A stretch of 64,000 bases of DNA from Brachybacterium squillarum M-6-3. Lineage in GTDB: Bacteria > Actinomycetota > Actinomycetes > Actinomycetales > Dermabacteraceae. Position 1 is the stretch's first letter. Each line of letters opens with the position of its first letter. Positions 19,446-32,567 of this stretch are shown piece by piece. Location: assembly GCF_000225825.1 (NCBI RefSeq), contig NZ_AGBX01000003.1, positions 105,878-169,877 of the forward strand, read 5' to 3'. A program made the translations under genes and the position numbers. The notes beneath the pieces are model-generated. The model ran no database searches. It was not told the DNA's origin and saw only the letters and a program-made list of their open reading frames with translations.

Positions 19446-21547
19446 GCCTGGTCCTTCGTGGTCGGGGCGGAGGCCTCGGCGTCGGCGGCCTGGGCCTGGA
19501 TCGCGGTGATGACGACGGTGTTGATGATGTCCTCGACCAGCGCCCCGCGGGAGAGGTCGTTGACGGGCTTGTTCAGGCCCTGCAGCACCGGGCCGATGGC
19601 GATCGCCCCGGCGGAGCGCTGCACGGCCTTGTAGGTGTTGTTGCCGGTGTTCAGGTCGGGGAAGACGAACACGGTGGCGCGTCCGGCGACGGCGGAGTCG
19701 GGCAGCTTGGTCTTGGCGACCGACACGTCCACCGCGGCGTCGTACTGGATCGGGCCCTCGACGCTGAGCTCGGGGTTCTCGCTGCGCACCCGCTCGGTGG
19801 CCTCGCGGACCTTGTCCACGTCGGCGCCGGTGCCGGAGCTGCCGGTGGAGTAGGACAGCATCGCCACCCGCGGGTCGATGCCGAACTGCTCGGCGGTCTG
19901 CGCGGACTGGGCGGCGATGTCGGCGAGCTGGTCCGCGGTCGGGTCGGGGTTCACGGCACAGTCGCCGTAGACCAGCACCCGGTCCTGCAGCGCCATCAGG
20001 AACACGGAGGAGACGATCTGCGCGCCCGGCTTGGTCTTGATGATCTCGAAGCTGGGGCGGATGGTGTGGGCGGTGGAGTGCACGGCGCCCGAGACCATGC
20101 CGTCGGCCTCCCCGAGCTGCACCATCATGGTGCCGAAGTAGGAGACGTCCTGGATACTCTCCCGCGCCTGCTCGATCGTCACGCCCTTCTTGGCGCGCAG
20201 CCGGGCGTACTCCTCGGCGAAGCGCTCGACCAGCTCCGGGTCGTGCGGGGAGACGATGCGGGCCTCGGAGATGTCGTGGCCGAGCTGGGAGGCCTTCGAC
20301 CGGATCGCGTTCTCCTCGCCCAGCAGGATCAGGTCGGCGACGCCGCGGGCCAGGATCGCCTCGGCGGCGGCGATGATCCGCGGCTCGTCGCCCTCGGGCA
20401 GCACGATGCGCTTCTTCTCGCCGCGGGCGCGGGCCAGCAGCTCGAACTCGAACATCATCGGGGTGACCACGTCGGAGCGGGAGACCTCGAAGGCCTCGAG
20501 CACGGCCGCGGTGGGCAGGTGCTCGGCGACGGCGCGACGAGCGGCGTCCAGCTTCTGCGGGCTGTCCACGTTCAGACGGCCGCCGGTGCCGGCCACCTGG
20601 ACGGCGGTGTCGAAGGTGGGCAGCTCGGTGGCGATCACCGGGAGGTCCTGCTGCAGGCCCTCCACCAGGCGGGTCACCGAATCGGGGATCTCGTAGCCGC
20701 CGGTGAGGATGATCGAGGACAGCGCCGGGAAGGTGCCGGACTGCTGGGCCATCACCAGGCCGGGCAGCAGATCGTAGCGGTCGCCGGGGGCGACCACGGT
20801 GCAGTTCTCGGTGAGCCGCTCCAGCACGTTGGGCAGGCTCATCGCCGCCACCAGGGTGCCCAGTGCCACGCGGTCCAGCCACTCGGGGTTGCCCTGCAGC
20901 AGGGTGCCGTCCACGGCGTCCTTGAGCTGCTGCACGCTCGGGGCCATGATCACCGGGTTCTCCGGGATCGCGGCCACCAGGGTGTCCGGCACCTTCGCGG
21001 TGACGGCCTCCCGGGCCACCTCGAGCTGCTCCGGGTCGGCCCGGTTGACGACCACGGCGATGGGGGTGGCGTGGTGCCCGGAGAACTCGGAGACCGCCAC
21101 CGCCGCCAGGGAGCCGATCTGCTCGGGACTGCGACCCATGCCGGAGAGCACGATGACGACGGGCGCGCCCAGGTTCGCGGCGACCTCCGCGTTGAAGGAG
21201 AGTTCGGTGGGGTTGGCCAGGTCGTCGTAGTCCGAGCCGAGCACCACCAGCAGCGAGTAGCGCTCGGCGAGCTCGCGATGGCGCCGCAGGATCCGCTCCT
21301 GGGCGGCCTCGGGGTCGGCGAGCATCTGCTCGTAATCCACCCCGATCGCGTCCTCGTAGCTCTGGTCGACGGCGGGGTGGCTGGTCAGCAGGCGCACCGC
21401 CTCGTCGGCGGCGCCGCCGGAGCGCACCACGGGGCGGAACACGCCCACGCGATCGGAGCTCGAGGCCAGCGCCTCCAGCAGCCCGAAGGCCACCATCGAC
21501 TTGCCGGTCTTCCCCTCGGGGCTGGCGATATACACACTCTGGGTCAC
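19442..21547 (-). CDS. pta: Phosphate acetyltransferase, long form with DRTGG domain
   Basis: Converts acetyl-CoA and phosphate to acetyl phosphate. The 701-residue length matches the long Pta class. An N-terminal P-loop-like domain (SPEGKTGKS near residues 9-17) leads into a middle DRTGG-type regulatory domain near 215-330, and the catalytic domain fills 370-695 with LPEGDEPRI, YSTGSSGTG and FPDLNTGN. The GTG start is 7 bases from a TACAGT -10 box, so the pta-ackA mRNA is probably leaderless. Confidence 0.96.
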   Translation of the reverse strand: MTQSVYIASPEGKTGKSMVAFGLLEALASSSDRVGVFRPVVRSGGAADEAVRLLTSHPAVDQSYEDAIGVDYEQMLADPEAAQERILRRHRELAERYSLLVVLGSDYDDLANPTELSFNAEVAANLGAPVVIVLSGMGRSPEQIGSLAAVAVSEFSGHHATPIAVVVNRADPEQLEVAREAVTAKVPDTLVAAIPENPVIMAPSVQQLKDAVDGTLLQGNPEWLDRVALGTLVAAMSLPNVLERLTENCTVVAPGDRYDLLPGLVMAQQSGTFPALSSIILTGGYEIPDSVTRLVEGLQQDLPVIATELPTFDTAVQVAGTGGRLNVDSPQKLDAARRAVAEHLPTAAVLEAFEVSRSDVVTPMMFEFELLARARGEKKRIVLPEGDEPRIIAAAEAILARGVADLILLGEENAIRSKASQLGHDISEARIVSPHDPELVERFAEEYARLRAKKGVTIEQARESIQDVSYFGTMMVQLGEADGMVSGAVHSTAHTIRPSFEIIKTKPGAQIVSSVFLMALQDRVLVYGDCAVNPDPTADQLADIAAQSAQTAEQFGIDPRVAMLSYSTGSSGTGADVDKVREATERVRSENPELSVEGPIQYDAAVDVSVAKTKLPDSAVAGRATVFVFPDLNTGNNTYKAVQRSAGAIAIGPVLQGLNKPVNDLSRGALVEDIINTVVITAIQAQAADAEASAPTTKDQA

Positions 21548-21554
21548 GGTTCAC

Positions 21555-21560
21555 ACTGTA
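21555..21560 (-). promoter_or_regulatory. -10 box TACAGT, leaderless start of pta-ackA
   Basis: On the minus strand TACAGT ends 7 bases before the pta GTG at 21547. Confidence 0.5.
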
Positions 21561-21703
21561 CGGGCGCGGCACCGGGGAGGGGAGGCCCACCGTCCCGCGG
21601 ATCGCCCGGCGGACGTGCGAGGACGTGCCCCGATCCCGGGCCCCGGTGAGAGGCGCACCACCCGGTCGGCGGGGGAGCACGGTCCGCGCCCAGGCGGCGC
21701 TCC

Positions 21704-21709
21704 TACCAT
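21704..21709 (+). promoter_or_regulatory. -10 box TACCAT, leaderless start of SURF1 gene
   Basis: TACCAT ends 7 bases before ATG at 21717. The earlier ATG at 21708 lies partly inside the hexamer, which argues against it as the start. Confidence 0.5.
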
Positions 21710-21716
21710 GGGGCCC

Positions 21717-22589
21717 ATGCTCCGCGTCGCCCTCCGTCCCCGGTTCCTGGGGCTGCTCGCCCTGATGGTGCTGGCGACCGTGGTGTGCGGCCTGCTGGCC
21801 ACCTGGCAGTGGGAGCGGGCGCACCGGGCGCTCTCCGAGGACACCTCGGTGGCCGAGGAGCTCGGCCCCGTGCAGGACGTCATCGGCCTGGCCGACCCCG
21901 TCACCAACGAGCTGGTCGGTGGGATCGTCACCGCCTCCGGCAGCTTCGACGCCGAGCGGCAGATCCTGGTGGGCGGGCGCCACATCGACGGCACCGACGC
22001 GGTGATCGTCGTGACCGCGCTCGAGGTCACCACCTCCGAGGGGGAGCAGGCGATCCTGCCCGTCGCCCGCGGCTGGGTGCCCGCCGAGCAGGTCACCGGC
22101 GCCGACGGCGAGCTCGACCCCGCCCTAGCCCCGGCCCCGCCGAGCGGCGAGGTCGAGATCAGCGGCCGGCTGGAGGCCAGCGAGGCCGCCACCGACGGCA
22201 TCTTCGAGGGTGTCGCCTCCGAGATCGCCACCCCGCTGCTGGTCAACGCCTGGGGCGACCCGATGTACGCCGGGTACGTCGCCCAGACCTCCGCGGCCGA
22301 GGGGCTGTCCCCGATGCCGGTCGCCGAGTCGGCCTTCCAGCGTGGCCTGGACTGGCAGAACATCGGCTACGCCGCCCAGTGGATCGTCTTCGGCGTCTTC
22401 TTCCTCTACCTGTGGGGGCGCACCGTGCGCACCGCCCACCTCGACGAGCTCGCCGCCCAGCGCGAGGAGCTCGAGCGCTCCCTGGCCTCCGCCGGGGAGC
22501 ACCCCGATCAGCGACCCGACCCCGGCGTCCCCGCGGACGCCGCCCCGACCCAGGAGGACGCCGATGCCGGCACCCCGACCCCTCGATGA
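21717..22589 (+). CDS. SURF1-family cytochrome oxidase assembly protein
   Basis: SURF1/Shy1 proteins help assemble the heme a / copper centre of cytochrome c oxidase. The 290-residue product has the family topology: one membrane helix near residues 8-28 ending in ATWQWERA, a periplasm-facing domain with GRHIDG and ARGWVPAEQ, and a second helix near 222-240 (YAAQWIVFGVFFLYLW) followed by a charged tail. The last 26 bases overlap the DUF3817 gene, so the two are cotranscribed. No oxidase genes are nearby. Confidence 0.87.
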   Translation: MLRVALRPRFLGLLALMVLATVVCGLLATWQWERAHRALSEDTSVAEELGPVQDVIGLADPVTNELVGGIVTASGSFDAERQILVGGRHIDGTDAVIVVTALEVTTSEGEQAILPVARGWVPAEQVTGADGELDPALAPAPPSGEVEISGRLEASEAATDGIFEGVASEIATPLLVNAWGDPMYAGYVAQTSAAEGLSPMPVAESAFQRGLDWQNIGYAAQWIVFGVFFLYLWGRTVRTAHLDELAAQREELERSLASAGEHPDQRPDPGVPADAAPTQEDADAGTPTPR

Positions 22590-22989
22590 GGTGCAGGTGC
22601 GCACCTCCTTCGCCCGCTTCCGGGTGGCCTCGATCGTCGAGGGCATCGCCCTGCTGGTGCTGGTGTGCATCATGGTGATGCGCTACGTCGTCTTCGGCGG
22701 CGACGCCTGGTTGACCTCCACCTCCCACACCTGGGAGCAGATCTCCTCCGTGTGGTCCCCGATCCACGGCCTGATCTACATGGTCTACGTGATCCTCGCC
22801 TTCGACCTGTGGCTGAAGATGCGTTGGGGCCTGCCGCGGATGCTGCTGCTGATGTTCTTCGGCGTGATCCCGGTGCTCTCCTTCTTCGGGGAGCGCTGGA
22901 CCCACGGCCGCGTCGAGGACGAGCTGCGCCGCCGCCCCACCCTGCAGGACGAGGCCGAGGGACCCGCCGCGGGGGCCGCCGGCGCCTGA
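22564..22989 (+). CDS. DUF3817 integral membrane protein
   Basis: Actinobacterial membrane protein of 141 residues with three hydrophobic segments and the family marks FRVASIVEGIALL (helix 1), SPIHGLIYMVYV (helix 2) and IPVLSFFGERW (helix 3). The molecular role of the family is unknown. In many Actinobacteria this gene lies next to guaA, as here. The ATG at 22564 lies inside the SURF1 gene and overlaps it by 26 bases, and starting there keeps the full family N-terminus. The C-terminal tail is acidic and Ala-rich. Confidence 0.87.
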   Translation: MPAPRPLDEVQVRTSFARFRVASIVEGIALLVLVCIMVMRYVVFGGDAWLTSTSHTWEQISSVWSPIHGLIYMVYVILAFDLWLKMRWGLPRMLLLMFFGVIPVLSFFGERWTHGRVEDELRRRPTLQDEAEGPAAGAAGA

Positions 22990-23120
22990 CCCCGGTTCGC
23001 GGCCGCCGGCGCCCGAGCCCCGCTCAGGGCTGCGGGCGGCTGAACCGGTCCTGGCGCGGCCCGCGAGTGAAGCGCCCCATGTCGCCCGCGTCCGGGCAGG
23101 CCGCAGGGGCCGCGTCCCCG

Positions 23121-23126
23121 TAGACT
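23121..23126 (+). promoter_or_regulatory. -10 box TAGACT, leaderless start of guaA
   Basis: TAGACT ends 7 bases before GTG at 23134, the same spacing and hexamer as at guaB3. Confidence 0.55.
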
Positions 23127-23133
23127 CGCCCGC

Positions 23134-24735
23134 GTGAGTGATACCGACCAGCGCCCCGTCCTCGTCGTCGACTTCGGCGCCCAGTACGCCCAGCTCATCG
23201 CCCGCCGCGTCCGCGAGGCTCGGGTCTACTCCGAGATCGTGCCGCACTCGATGCCGGTGGAGCAGATCCTCGCCAAGCAGCCCCGGGCGATCATCCTCTC
23301 CGGCGGCCCCTCCTCGGTGTACGCCGAGGGCGCGCCCCGCCTGGACGCCGCCCTGCTCGATGCCGGCGTGCCCGTGCTCGGGCTCTGCTACGGCTTCCAG
23401 TCGATGGCCGCGGCGCTGGACGGCACCGTCGCCCCCACCGGGGTGCGCGAGTACGGCGCCACCCGCCTCGAGGCCATCGACTCCGCCTCCGAGCTGCTGC
23501 GCGAACAGGACCTCGACCAGAACGTGTGGATGAGCCACGGCGACTCCGTGACCGCCGCCCCCACCGGCTTCCGCGTGGTCGCGACCTCCTCCGGCTCCCC
23601 GGTGGCCGCCTTCGAGCACCCCGAGAAGCAGCTCTACGGCGTGCAGTGGCACCCCGAGGTGGGCCACTCCGACCGTGGCCAGGAGGTGCTGGAGAACTTC
23701 CTGCACCGCGGCGCGGGCATCGAGCCCACGTGGACCACCGGCAACGTCATCGAGGAGCAGGTGGCGCGGATCCGCGAGCAGGTCGGCGAGGGCACCGCGA
23801 TCTGCGGCCTCTCCGGCGGCGTGGACTCCGCGGTGGCCGCCGCCCTCGTGCAGCGCGCCATCGGCGACCGCCTCACCTGCGTGTACGTCGACCACGGGCT
23901 GATGCGCCAGGACGAGTCCGCACAGATCGAGCAGGCCTTCGGCGCCTCCACCGGCGGCGCGAAGCTGGTCATGGTCGATGCCGAGGAGCAGTTCCTCAGC
24001 GCGCTCGCCGGGGTGACCGATCCCGAGCAGAAGCGCAAGATCATCGGCCGCGAGTTCATCCGCTCCTTCGAGAACGCCCAGGCGGAGATCCTCCGCGAGC
24101 GCGGCGTCGTCGAGGGCGAGGGGGACGCCGCCCACGGCGAGGCCACGGCATTCCTCGTGCAGGGCACCCTGTACCCCGATGTCGTGGAGTCCGGCGGCGG
24201 CGAGGGCGCGGCCAACATCAAGAGCCACCACAACGTGGGCGGACTGCCCGAGGACCTCTCCTTCGAGCTGGTCGAGCCGCTGCGCACCCTGTTCAAGGAC
24301 GAGGTGCGGGCCGTGGGCTCCGAGCTGGGACTGCCCGACGAGATCGTCTGGCGCCAGCCCTTCCCGGGGCCGGGCCTGGGCATCCGCATCATCGGCGAGG
24401 CCACCAAGGAGCGCCTGGACATCCTTCGCCGCGCCGACGCGATCGCCCGCGCCGAGATGACCGCCGCCGGCCTGGACCGCGAGATCTGGCAGTGCCCCGT
24501 GGTGCTGCTGGCGGACGTGCGCAGCGTGGGCGTGCAGGGCGACGGCCGCACCTACGGCCACCCCGTGATCCTGCGCCCCGTGACCAGCGACGACGCGATG
24601 ACCGCGGACTGGGCCAAGGTGCCCTACGAGGTGCTGGGACGCATCTCCACCCGCATCACCAACGAGGTGCCGGAGATCAACCGGGTCGCCCTCGACGTCA
24701 CCTCCAAGCCCCCGGGCACCATCGAGTGGGAGTGA
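23134..24735 (+). CDS. guaA: GMP synthase (glutamine-hydrolysing)
   Basis: Aminates XMP to GMP using glutamine and ATP. The 533-residue protein has the three expected parts. The class I amidotransferase has nucleophile Cys85 in LGLCYGFQ and the WHPEVGH triad region near 171. The ATP-pyrophosphatase has the P-loop SGGVDS at 227-232. The C-terminal dimerisation/XMP-binding domain has [13 protein letters not shown] and [11 protein letters not shown] and ends in KPPGTIEWE. The GTG start fits a leaderless mRNA. It completes the GMP branch begun by guaB at 11408. Confidence 0.97.
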   Translation: MSDTDQRPVLVVDFGAQYAQLIARRVREARVYSEIVPHSMPVEQILAKQPRAIILSGGPSSVYAEGAPRLDAALLDAGVPVLGLCYGFQSMAAALDGTVAPTGVREYGATRLEAIDSASELLREQDLDQNVWMSHGDSVTAAPTGFRVVATSSGSPVAAFEHPEKQLYGVQWHPEVGHSDRGQEVLENFLHRGAGIEPTWTTGNVIEEQVARIREQVGEGTAICGLSGGVDSAVAAALVQRAIGDRLTCVYVDHGLMRQDESAQIEQAFGASTGGAKLVMVDAEEQFLSALAGVTDPEQKRKIIGREFIRSFENAQAEILRERGVVEGEGDAAHGEATAFLVQGTLYPDVVESGGGEGAANIKSHHNVGGLPEDLSFELVEPLRTLFKDEVRAVGSELGLPDEIVWRQPFPGPGLGIRIIGEATKERLDILRRADAIARAEMTAAGLDREIWQCPVVLLADVRSVGVQGDGRTYGHPVILRPVTSDDAMTADWAKVPYEVLGRISTRITNEVPEINRVALDVTSKPPGTIEWE

Positions 24736-24797
24736 CCCGCCGCGCGCCCCGCGCCGCCCGTCCCTCCCGCTGAGCCGGGCCCCGCGCCCGGCCCGCC

Positions 24798-24838
24798 CCG
24801 CGGCCTCCGCCTCGCCCCGCGCGAGCCGGGGGCCGCGG
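24798..24838. terminator. GC-rich hairpin between convergent guaA and acetyltransferase
   Basis: CCGCGGCC (24798-24805) pairs with GGCCGCGG (24831-24838) in an extremely GC-rich gap. Termination is plausible for both genes, but the stem is short. Confidence 0.45.
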
Positions 24839-24868
24839 TGCGTCCGGGGGTGCCGGGGCCGGGCGGGC

Positions 24869-25984
24869 TCAGGCGGGCGGGGGCTCGAGCAGACGCGAGG
24901 GGTGGGCGGTCACGGTGCGCTGCCAGGACTCGGTGCGCTCGAACGGCTCCCAGCCCATCGCGGCGTAGAGGCCGTCCGCGCCGGTGGGGGAGGCGGCGTC
25001 CACCTCCAGCTCCACGCGGGTGCGGCCGCGCTCGGCGGCATCGCGGATCGCGGCGCGCAGCAGGGACTTGGCGATGCCGTGGCCGCGGGCCGAGCGGTGC
25101 ACCCCGAGGTACTCCAGGTAGGTGCCCTCGCCGCGCGCCGGGTCGTGGGCGAGGCCCGCGGCGTCCGCGCGGGCGGGGATCGGGGCGGCCACCAGGCCCC
25201 CGGCGGGCAGCCAGCGGCCCTCCCGCTCGATCTCGGCGATCCACCAGTGGTCCCAGCGGGCCTGCTCGGGGTTCTCGATCAGGCGCTGCACGAACTCGGG
25301 GAAGGACTCGCGGTAGGAGCCCCAGTGATCGGCGAAGGATTCCTCCAGCATGCGGTGCACGGTGCGCACGTCCTGCGCGACGGGCAGGCCCGAGGGGTGG
25401 CGGTGCACCGGCCGCACCCGGGTGCCGGGGCGGGGCTCCGGCAGCTCGGCGGCCTCGCCCAGGGTGACGGGTCTGCGCATGTGCAGCCAGTCCCGCACCT
25501 GGGTGAAGCCGTCCGCGGTGAGCAGGCGGCGACGGTCGGCGTCCAGGGCGTTGGCGCTCGCGTCGAGCTGGGTGGTCTGAACGCCGCGGTGGCGGGCGAA
25601 GGAGCCGGCGACCTCCTCGGCCCAGCCCAGCAGGGACGCCACCAGCTCGTCGCGGGCCGGCAGGTCCGGGGCGGCCACCCACTCCACGTCGCTGCGGCCG
25701 GTCGCACGGTCCTCCACGGACACCCAGGCCACGGGTGCTTCGGGGGAGGGGCCCTCCGCCCCGGCGGGCACCACCACCAGCTGGCGGCGGGACCAGGACT
25801 TCAGGCCCACCAGACGCGAGCGCACCCCGGCCGCCTCGACGGAGGCGTCCGGGGTGTGGCTGCGGTCGTCGGCCTCGAGCAGGGCCACCACGGCGGGCAC
25901 GTCCTGCTCCAGCGGCAGCCGGGTGCTCAGGCTCCCCTCGTGCGCGGAGGGAAGGCGGGGCGGCACATGGTCGGTGAGGATCAC
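24869..25984 (-). CDS. Tandem GNAT acetyltransferase of unknown substrate
   Basis: The 371-residue protein looks like two GNAT units, a layout shared with MshD-like enzymes. The C-terminal unit is clear: TYLEYLGVHRSARGHGIAKS near residues 285-304 holds the acetyl-CoA pyrophosphate loop (R-x-x-G-x-G/A variant), and YAAMGWEPF near 342-350 is the closing motif. The N-terminal half is divergent, with FARHRGVQTTQLDAS and an aromatic-rich WGSYRESFPEF stretch near 223. Mycothiol synthase is one possibility, but the match is not strong enough to claim. The GTG start has only a weak ribosome site. Confidence 0.8.
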   Translation of the reverse strand: MILTDHVPPRLPSAHEGSLSTRLPLEQDVPAVVALLEADDRSHTPDASVEAAGVRSRLVGLKSWSRRQLVVVPAGAEGPSPEAPVAWVSVEDRATGRSDVEWVAAPDLPARDELVASLLGWAEEVAGSFARHRGVQTTQLDASANALDADRRRLLTADGFTQVRDWLHMRRPVTLGEAAELPEPRPGTRVRPVHRHPSGLPVAQDVRTVHRMLEESFADHWGSYRESFPEFVQRLIENPEQARWDHWWIAEIEREGRWLPAGGLVAAPIPARADAAGLAHDPARGEGTYLEYLGVHRSARGHGIAKSLLRAAIRDAAERGRTRVELEVDAASPTGADGLYAAMGWEPFERTESWQRTVTAHPSRLLEPPPA

Positions 25985-25988
25985 TCCG

Positions 25989-29739
<3,751 letters not shown>

Positions 29740-29745
29740 GTGATC

Positions 29746-29751
29746 ACGGTA
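29746..29751 (-). promoter_or_regulatory. -10 box TACCGT, leaderless start of NAT_N/GNAT_C gene
   Basis: On the minus strand TACCGT ends 6 bases before the ATG at 29739. Confidence 0.45.
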
Positions 29752-29829
29752 ACGGGTGAGCCGACTCCTCCCGCTACGATCGGTGCGTCCCGACCACGAG
29801 TGTGCCGGTGCGCCGGCGAGGAGGCCACG

Positions 29830-31476
29830 ATGACCAGCCCGCAGCAGGATCCCGGCACGCCCGAGATACAGGACGCCGCCGCGCCCGATACGCAGGACGC
29901 CCCGGCCGCGCCGCCCGCGAGCTCGGAGGAGGCCGAGGCGATCCGCACCGCCTACGACTTCGAGGGCGCGCGCATCCACCTCGGCGCGATGCTCGACGGG
30001 GACGAGCCCGACCCGAACGTGCCGGTGAATCTCGCGGTCTCGATGCTGAACCGCCACGGCCTGATCGCGGGCGCGACCGGCACCGGCAAGACCCGCACCC
30101 TCCAGGTCATCGCCGAGCAGGCCGCCCACGCAGGCGCCGCCGTGTTCGTCGCCGACATGAAGGGCGACCTCTCCGGCATCGCCGTGCCCGGCACCGCCTC
30201 CGACAAGCTCACCGCGCGCGCGGTGGCCCGCGGCCAGGAGTGGGTCTCCCGCGCGGCGCCCACGGAGTTCTTCACCCTCGGCGGGCAGGGTGAGGGCGTC
30301 CCGATCCGCACCACCGTCAGCGACTTCGGGCCGGTGCTGATGGCGAAGGTGCTCGAGCTGAACCCCACCCAGGAGTCCTCGCTCGGGCTGATCTTCCACT
30401 ACGCGGACTCCCAGGGCCTGGCTTTGCTGGACCTCGAGGACCTGCGCGCTCTGATCAAGTTCCTCACCTCCGACGAGGGCAAGGACGAGCTCAAGGGCAT
30501 CGGCGGGATCTCGAGCGCGACCGCCGGCGTGATCCTGCGCAGCCTCACCGCCTTCGAGGCCTCCGGCGCGGACGTCTTCTTCGGCGAGCCCGCCTTCGAC
30601 ACCCAGCAGCTGCTGCGCACGACGGACGGCGCGGGCATGATCTCCTGCCTCGAGCTGCCCGGGGTCGCCTCCCGACCGGCGCTGTTCTCCACCTTCATGA
30701 TGTGGATGCTGGCCGAGCTGTACCAGGAGCTGCCCGAGGTGGGCGATGCCGAGGTGCCGAAGCTGGTGTTCTTCTTCGACGAGGCGCACCTGCTGTTCAA
30801 GGACGCCTCCAAGGCGTTCCTGGACCAGGTGGTCCAGACCGTGCGCCTGATCCGCTCCAAGGGCGTGGGCATCTTCTTCATCACCCAGACCCCGAAGGAC
30901 ATCCCCGGCGACGTCCTCGCCCAGCTCGGCAACCGGGTCCAGCACGCGCTGCGCGCCTTCACCCCGGACGACGCGAAGGCGCTCAAGGCCACCGCCAAGA
31001 CCTTTCCCACCTCCGAGCACGACCTCGAGGAGGTCATCCCCGCGCTCGGCACCGGGGAGGCGATCGTGACCGTGATGAGCGAGGACGGCGCCCCGACGCC
31101 GGTCGCGATCACCGCGGTGCGCGCCCCGGAGAGCTCGATGGAGCCCGCCGGCGAGCAGGTCATCAAGGAGTCCGCCGCGGCCTCGCCGCTGATGAAGGAG
31201 TACGGCCAGGTGGTGGACAACGAGTCCGCCTACGAGATCCTGCAGCAGCGTGCGGAGAAGGACGCCGCCGCCCAGGATGCCGCCGACGCCGAGAAGGACG
31301 CCGGTGCGAAGGGGGGCGGCTCCGATGCGGAGGCCGCCCCGAAGAAGTCCTCAAGCAGGAAGAAGGACGAGGGGCTCCTGGGCAACCCCGCCGTGAAGTC
31401 CTTCCTGCGCTCGGCAGGAACGGTGCTCGGTCGCGAGATCAGCCGCTCACTGTTCGGGACCCGCAAGCGCCGCTGA
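29830..31476 (+). CDS. HerA-like helicase/ATPase, DUF853 family
   Basis: Putative ring ATPase of the HerA/FtsK superfamily, 548 residues. Walker A is GATGTGKT at residues 81-88 and Walker B is LVFFFDEAHLL, with the Asp near 317. FITQTPKDIPGDVLAQLGNRVQ follows, a DUF853 hallmark resembling the sensor/arginine region. The C-terminal 90 residues are charged and low-complexity (EKDAAAQDAADAEKDAG, then SSSRKKDEG), ending in a basic stretch. GAGGAGG precedes the ATG. The base composition is that of the host genome, and the gene converges on the foreign-looking operon, so I treat it as a resident gene. The role of DUF853 ATPases is unknown. Confidence 0.88.
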   Translation: MTSPQQDPGTPEIQDAAAPDTQDAPAAPPASSEEAEAIRTAYDFEGARIHLGAMLDGDEPDPNVPVNLAVSMLNRHGLIAGATGTGKTRTLQVIAEQAAHAGAAVFVADMKGDLSGIAVPGTASDKLTARAVARGQEWVSRAAPTEFFTLGGQGEGVPIRTTVSDFGPVLMAKVLELNPTQESSLGLIFHYADSQGLALLDLEDLRALIKFLTSDEGKDELKGIGGISSATAGVILRSLTAFEASGADVFFGEPAFDTQQLLRTTDGAGMISCLELPGVASRPALFSTFMMWMLAELYQELPEVGDAEVPKLVFFFDEAHLLFKDASKAFLDQVVQTVRLIRSKGVGIFFITQTPKDIPGDVLAQLGNRVQHALRAFTPDDAKALKATAKTFPTSEHDLEEVIPALGTGEAIVTVMSEDGAPTPVAITAVRAPESSMEPAGEQVIKESAAASPLMKEYGQVVDNESAYEILQQRAEKDAAAQDAADAEKDAGAKGGGSDAEAAPKKSSSRKKDEGLLGNPAVKSFLRSAGTVLGREISRSLFGTRKRR

Positions 31477-31557
31477 CCTCCCAATAAAAGTGGGGCCATA
31501 GCCTGTCCAGGATAAACCAGGATTAGTCCAACTCTTATATGGAGATAGCTCTTGCGC
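31477..31557. other. Left edge of low-GC block
   Basis: From the HerA-like stop on, composition shifts abruptly to A+T-rich DNA. The 81-base gap holds a small CCCA/TGGG stem (31480-31494) and AT-rich tracts, with no gene, tRNA or clear attachment repeat. Confidence 0.6.
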
Positions 31558-32565
31558 TCAAGGAACAAGTTCCGTTTTAGGCGATAGTGCACTTACGCGA
31601 TAGTGCCTCATGGTGCGGTTGTTTATCCGTGTCAGATCATGCTCAAATAGCACCAAATTTGTGCCGCCGGGGTTCAAGGCCGAGGGGTAGCGCACGCCGT
31701 GGTAACCCAAAGACTTGATGTACTCACATAGAAACTGCGTGGGAAGATAGGAATACTGCTGATCGACATATCCGCTAGAACGCCGCACAGGTAGCGAGAG
31801 CTCATATGAGAGCTTCCTAAGCAAGTGTACTGCGAGGATTGATCTGCTCGGGGAATCGGCCGTACAAAATTGCACACCATCGACAAAAGACAGGTCAACG
31901 ATATGTAGATCCGCGATCGTCTTAAACTCTGCGATTGCGACTTCGTCGGCTATCGAGGCCCTCACCTCGCCGATGCAAGTGTCCTTGGAGTCGCCCAAGT
32001 AGAGATACGAGATGCCGTCGGGATTGGCGCGGCCCGCCGCCGCCTTCCCTGCCGGAGGTGCCGCCATTTCCTTGGCGCGCCGCCGCACCCCGGGGAGAGC
32101 TAATCGACCACGGTACAGCTTCTGGCCGGACTTAATAACGTTCTCCTGGTTCTCGATCGCATCTCTGATCAGCTCAAGGTCCAGGACTCGTGTCGCAAAG
32201 AATCTATTTCGAGTGCGTAATTCGTCTTTCAAAGTTTGCCACATGTCGAGTGCTTCGTTCGAAGTCAAAAGATCGACCTTGGTTGAGGGCTCGATCCGTC
32301 TGTCTGGAAAGCAGTCGGCCACCAGAGTGGACGCAATGTTTGCATCCGGAAAACCCCAGTCGCGAACAAGGACGTCCCCAACGGGGTCACCTTCCAAGGT
32401 CGCACGGTACATGCTCAGCAACTCCTCCAGTCGTGACGCGAGGCTGCTGGATTTGACAGTTGGATGCTCACCGTGGGAAAGGCAGGGGAGAGAAGTCGTC
32501 GGAGACTCGTCCCCTTCGAGGGCTCCCCACCAGTCAGATGGAAGACATTTCTCGCAAAGCTGCAT
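31558..32565 (-). CDS. RES-domain protein with Cys-containing N-terminal domain (putative NAD+-degrading toxin)
   Basis: The 335-residue protein has a C-terminal RES domain (about residues 145-310). The Arg, Glu and Ser of the family are visible: YRGR (151-154), GRANPDGISYLYL (178-190), CIGEVR (197-202, Glu200) and GVRYPSALNPGGTNLVLF (290-307, Ser295). RES toxins studied elsewhere degrade or phosphorolyse NAD+. The N-terminal half has CxxC at 4-7 plus Cys28, and a helical region like the HEPN/RES-associated N-terminal domain, which small RES toxins lack. No Xre-type antitoxin is adjacent; instead the gene is third in an operon, its ATG 2 bases after the preceding stop. Base composition is far below the genome average in GC. 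Enzyme activity is inference from family. Confidence 0.85.
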   Translation of the reverse strand: MQLCEKCLPSDWWGALEGDESPTTSLPCLSHGEHPTVKSSSLASRLEELLSMYRATLEGDPVGDVLVRDWGFPDANIASTLVADCFPDRRIEPSTKVDLLTSNEALDMWQTLKDELRTRNRFFATRVLDLELIRDAIENQENVIKSGQKLYRGRLALPGVRRRAKEMAAPPAGKAAAGRANPDGISYLYLGDSKDTCIGEVRASIADEVAIAEFKTIADLHIVDLSFVDGVQFCTADSPSRSILAVHLLRKLSYELSLPVRRSSGYVDQQYSYLPTQFLCEYIKSLGYHGVRYPSALNPGGTNLVLFEHDLTRINNRTMRHYRVSALSPKTELVP

Positions 32566-32567
32566 GT

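Noticed and set aside
18171..21983. Very long open frames antisense to or spanning real genes, such as this 1,270-codon one and similar frames at 28648-31020, 35851-39366 and 46954-49701
   Set aside because: They arise from the extreme GC bias at third positions. Their extra parts are low-complexity Arg/Pro/Gly or His/Gly translations with no family similarity, and each contains or mirrors a gene with a clear start of its own.
29830..31476. HerA-like ATPase as a fourth member of the adjacent nuclease/RES defence operon
   Set aside because: HerA-type ATPases do pair with nucleases in some defence systems, but this one is on the opposite strand, has host-like GC and codon use, and belongs to the broadly distributed DUF853 group. 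The island is complete without it.
31581..31606. Direct repeat GCGATAGTGC (31581-31590, 31597-31606) as an attachment or duplication site
   Set aside because: Both copies lie inside the RES coding region, only 6 bases apart, and no third copy was seen at the other end of the island.
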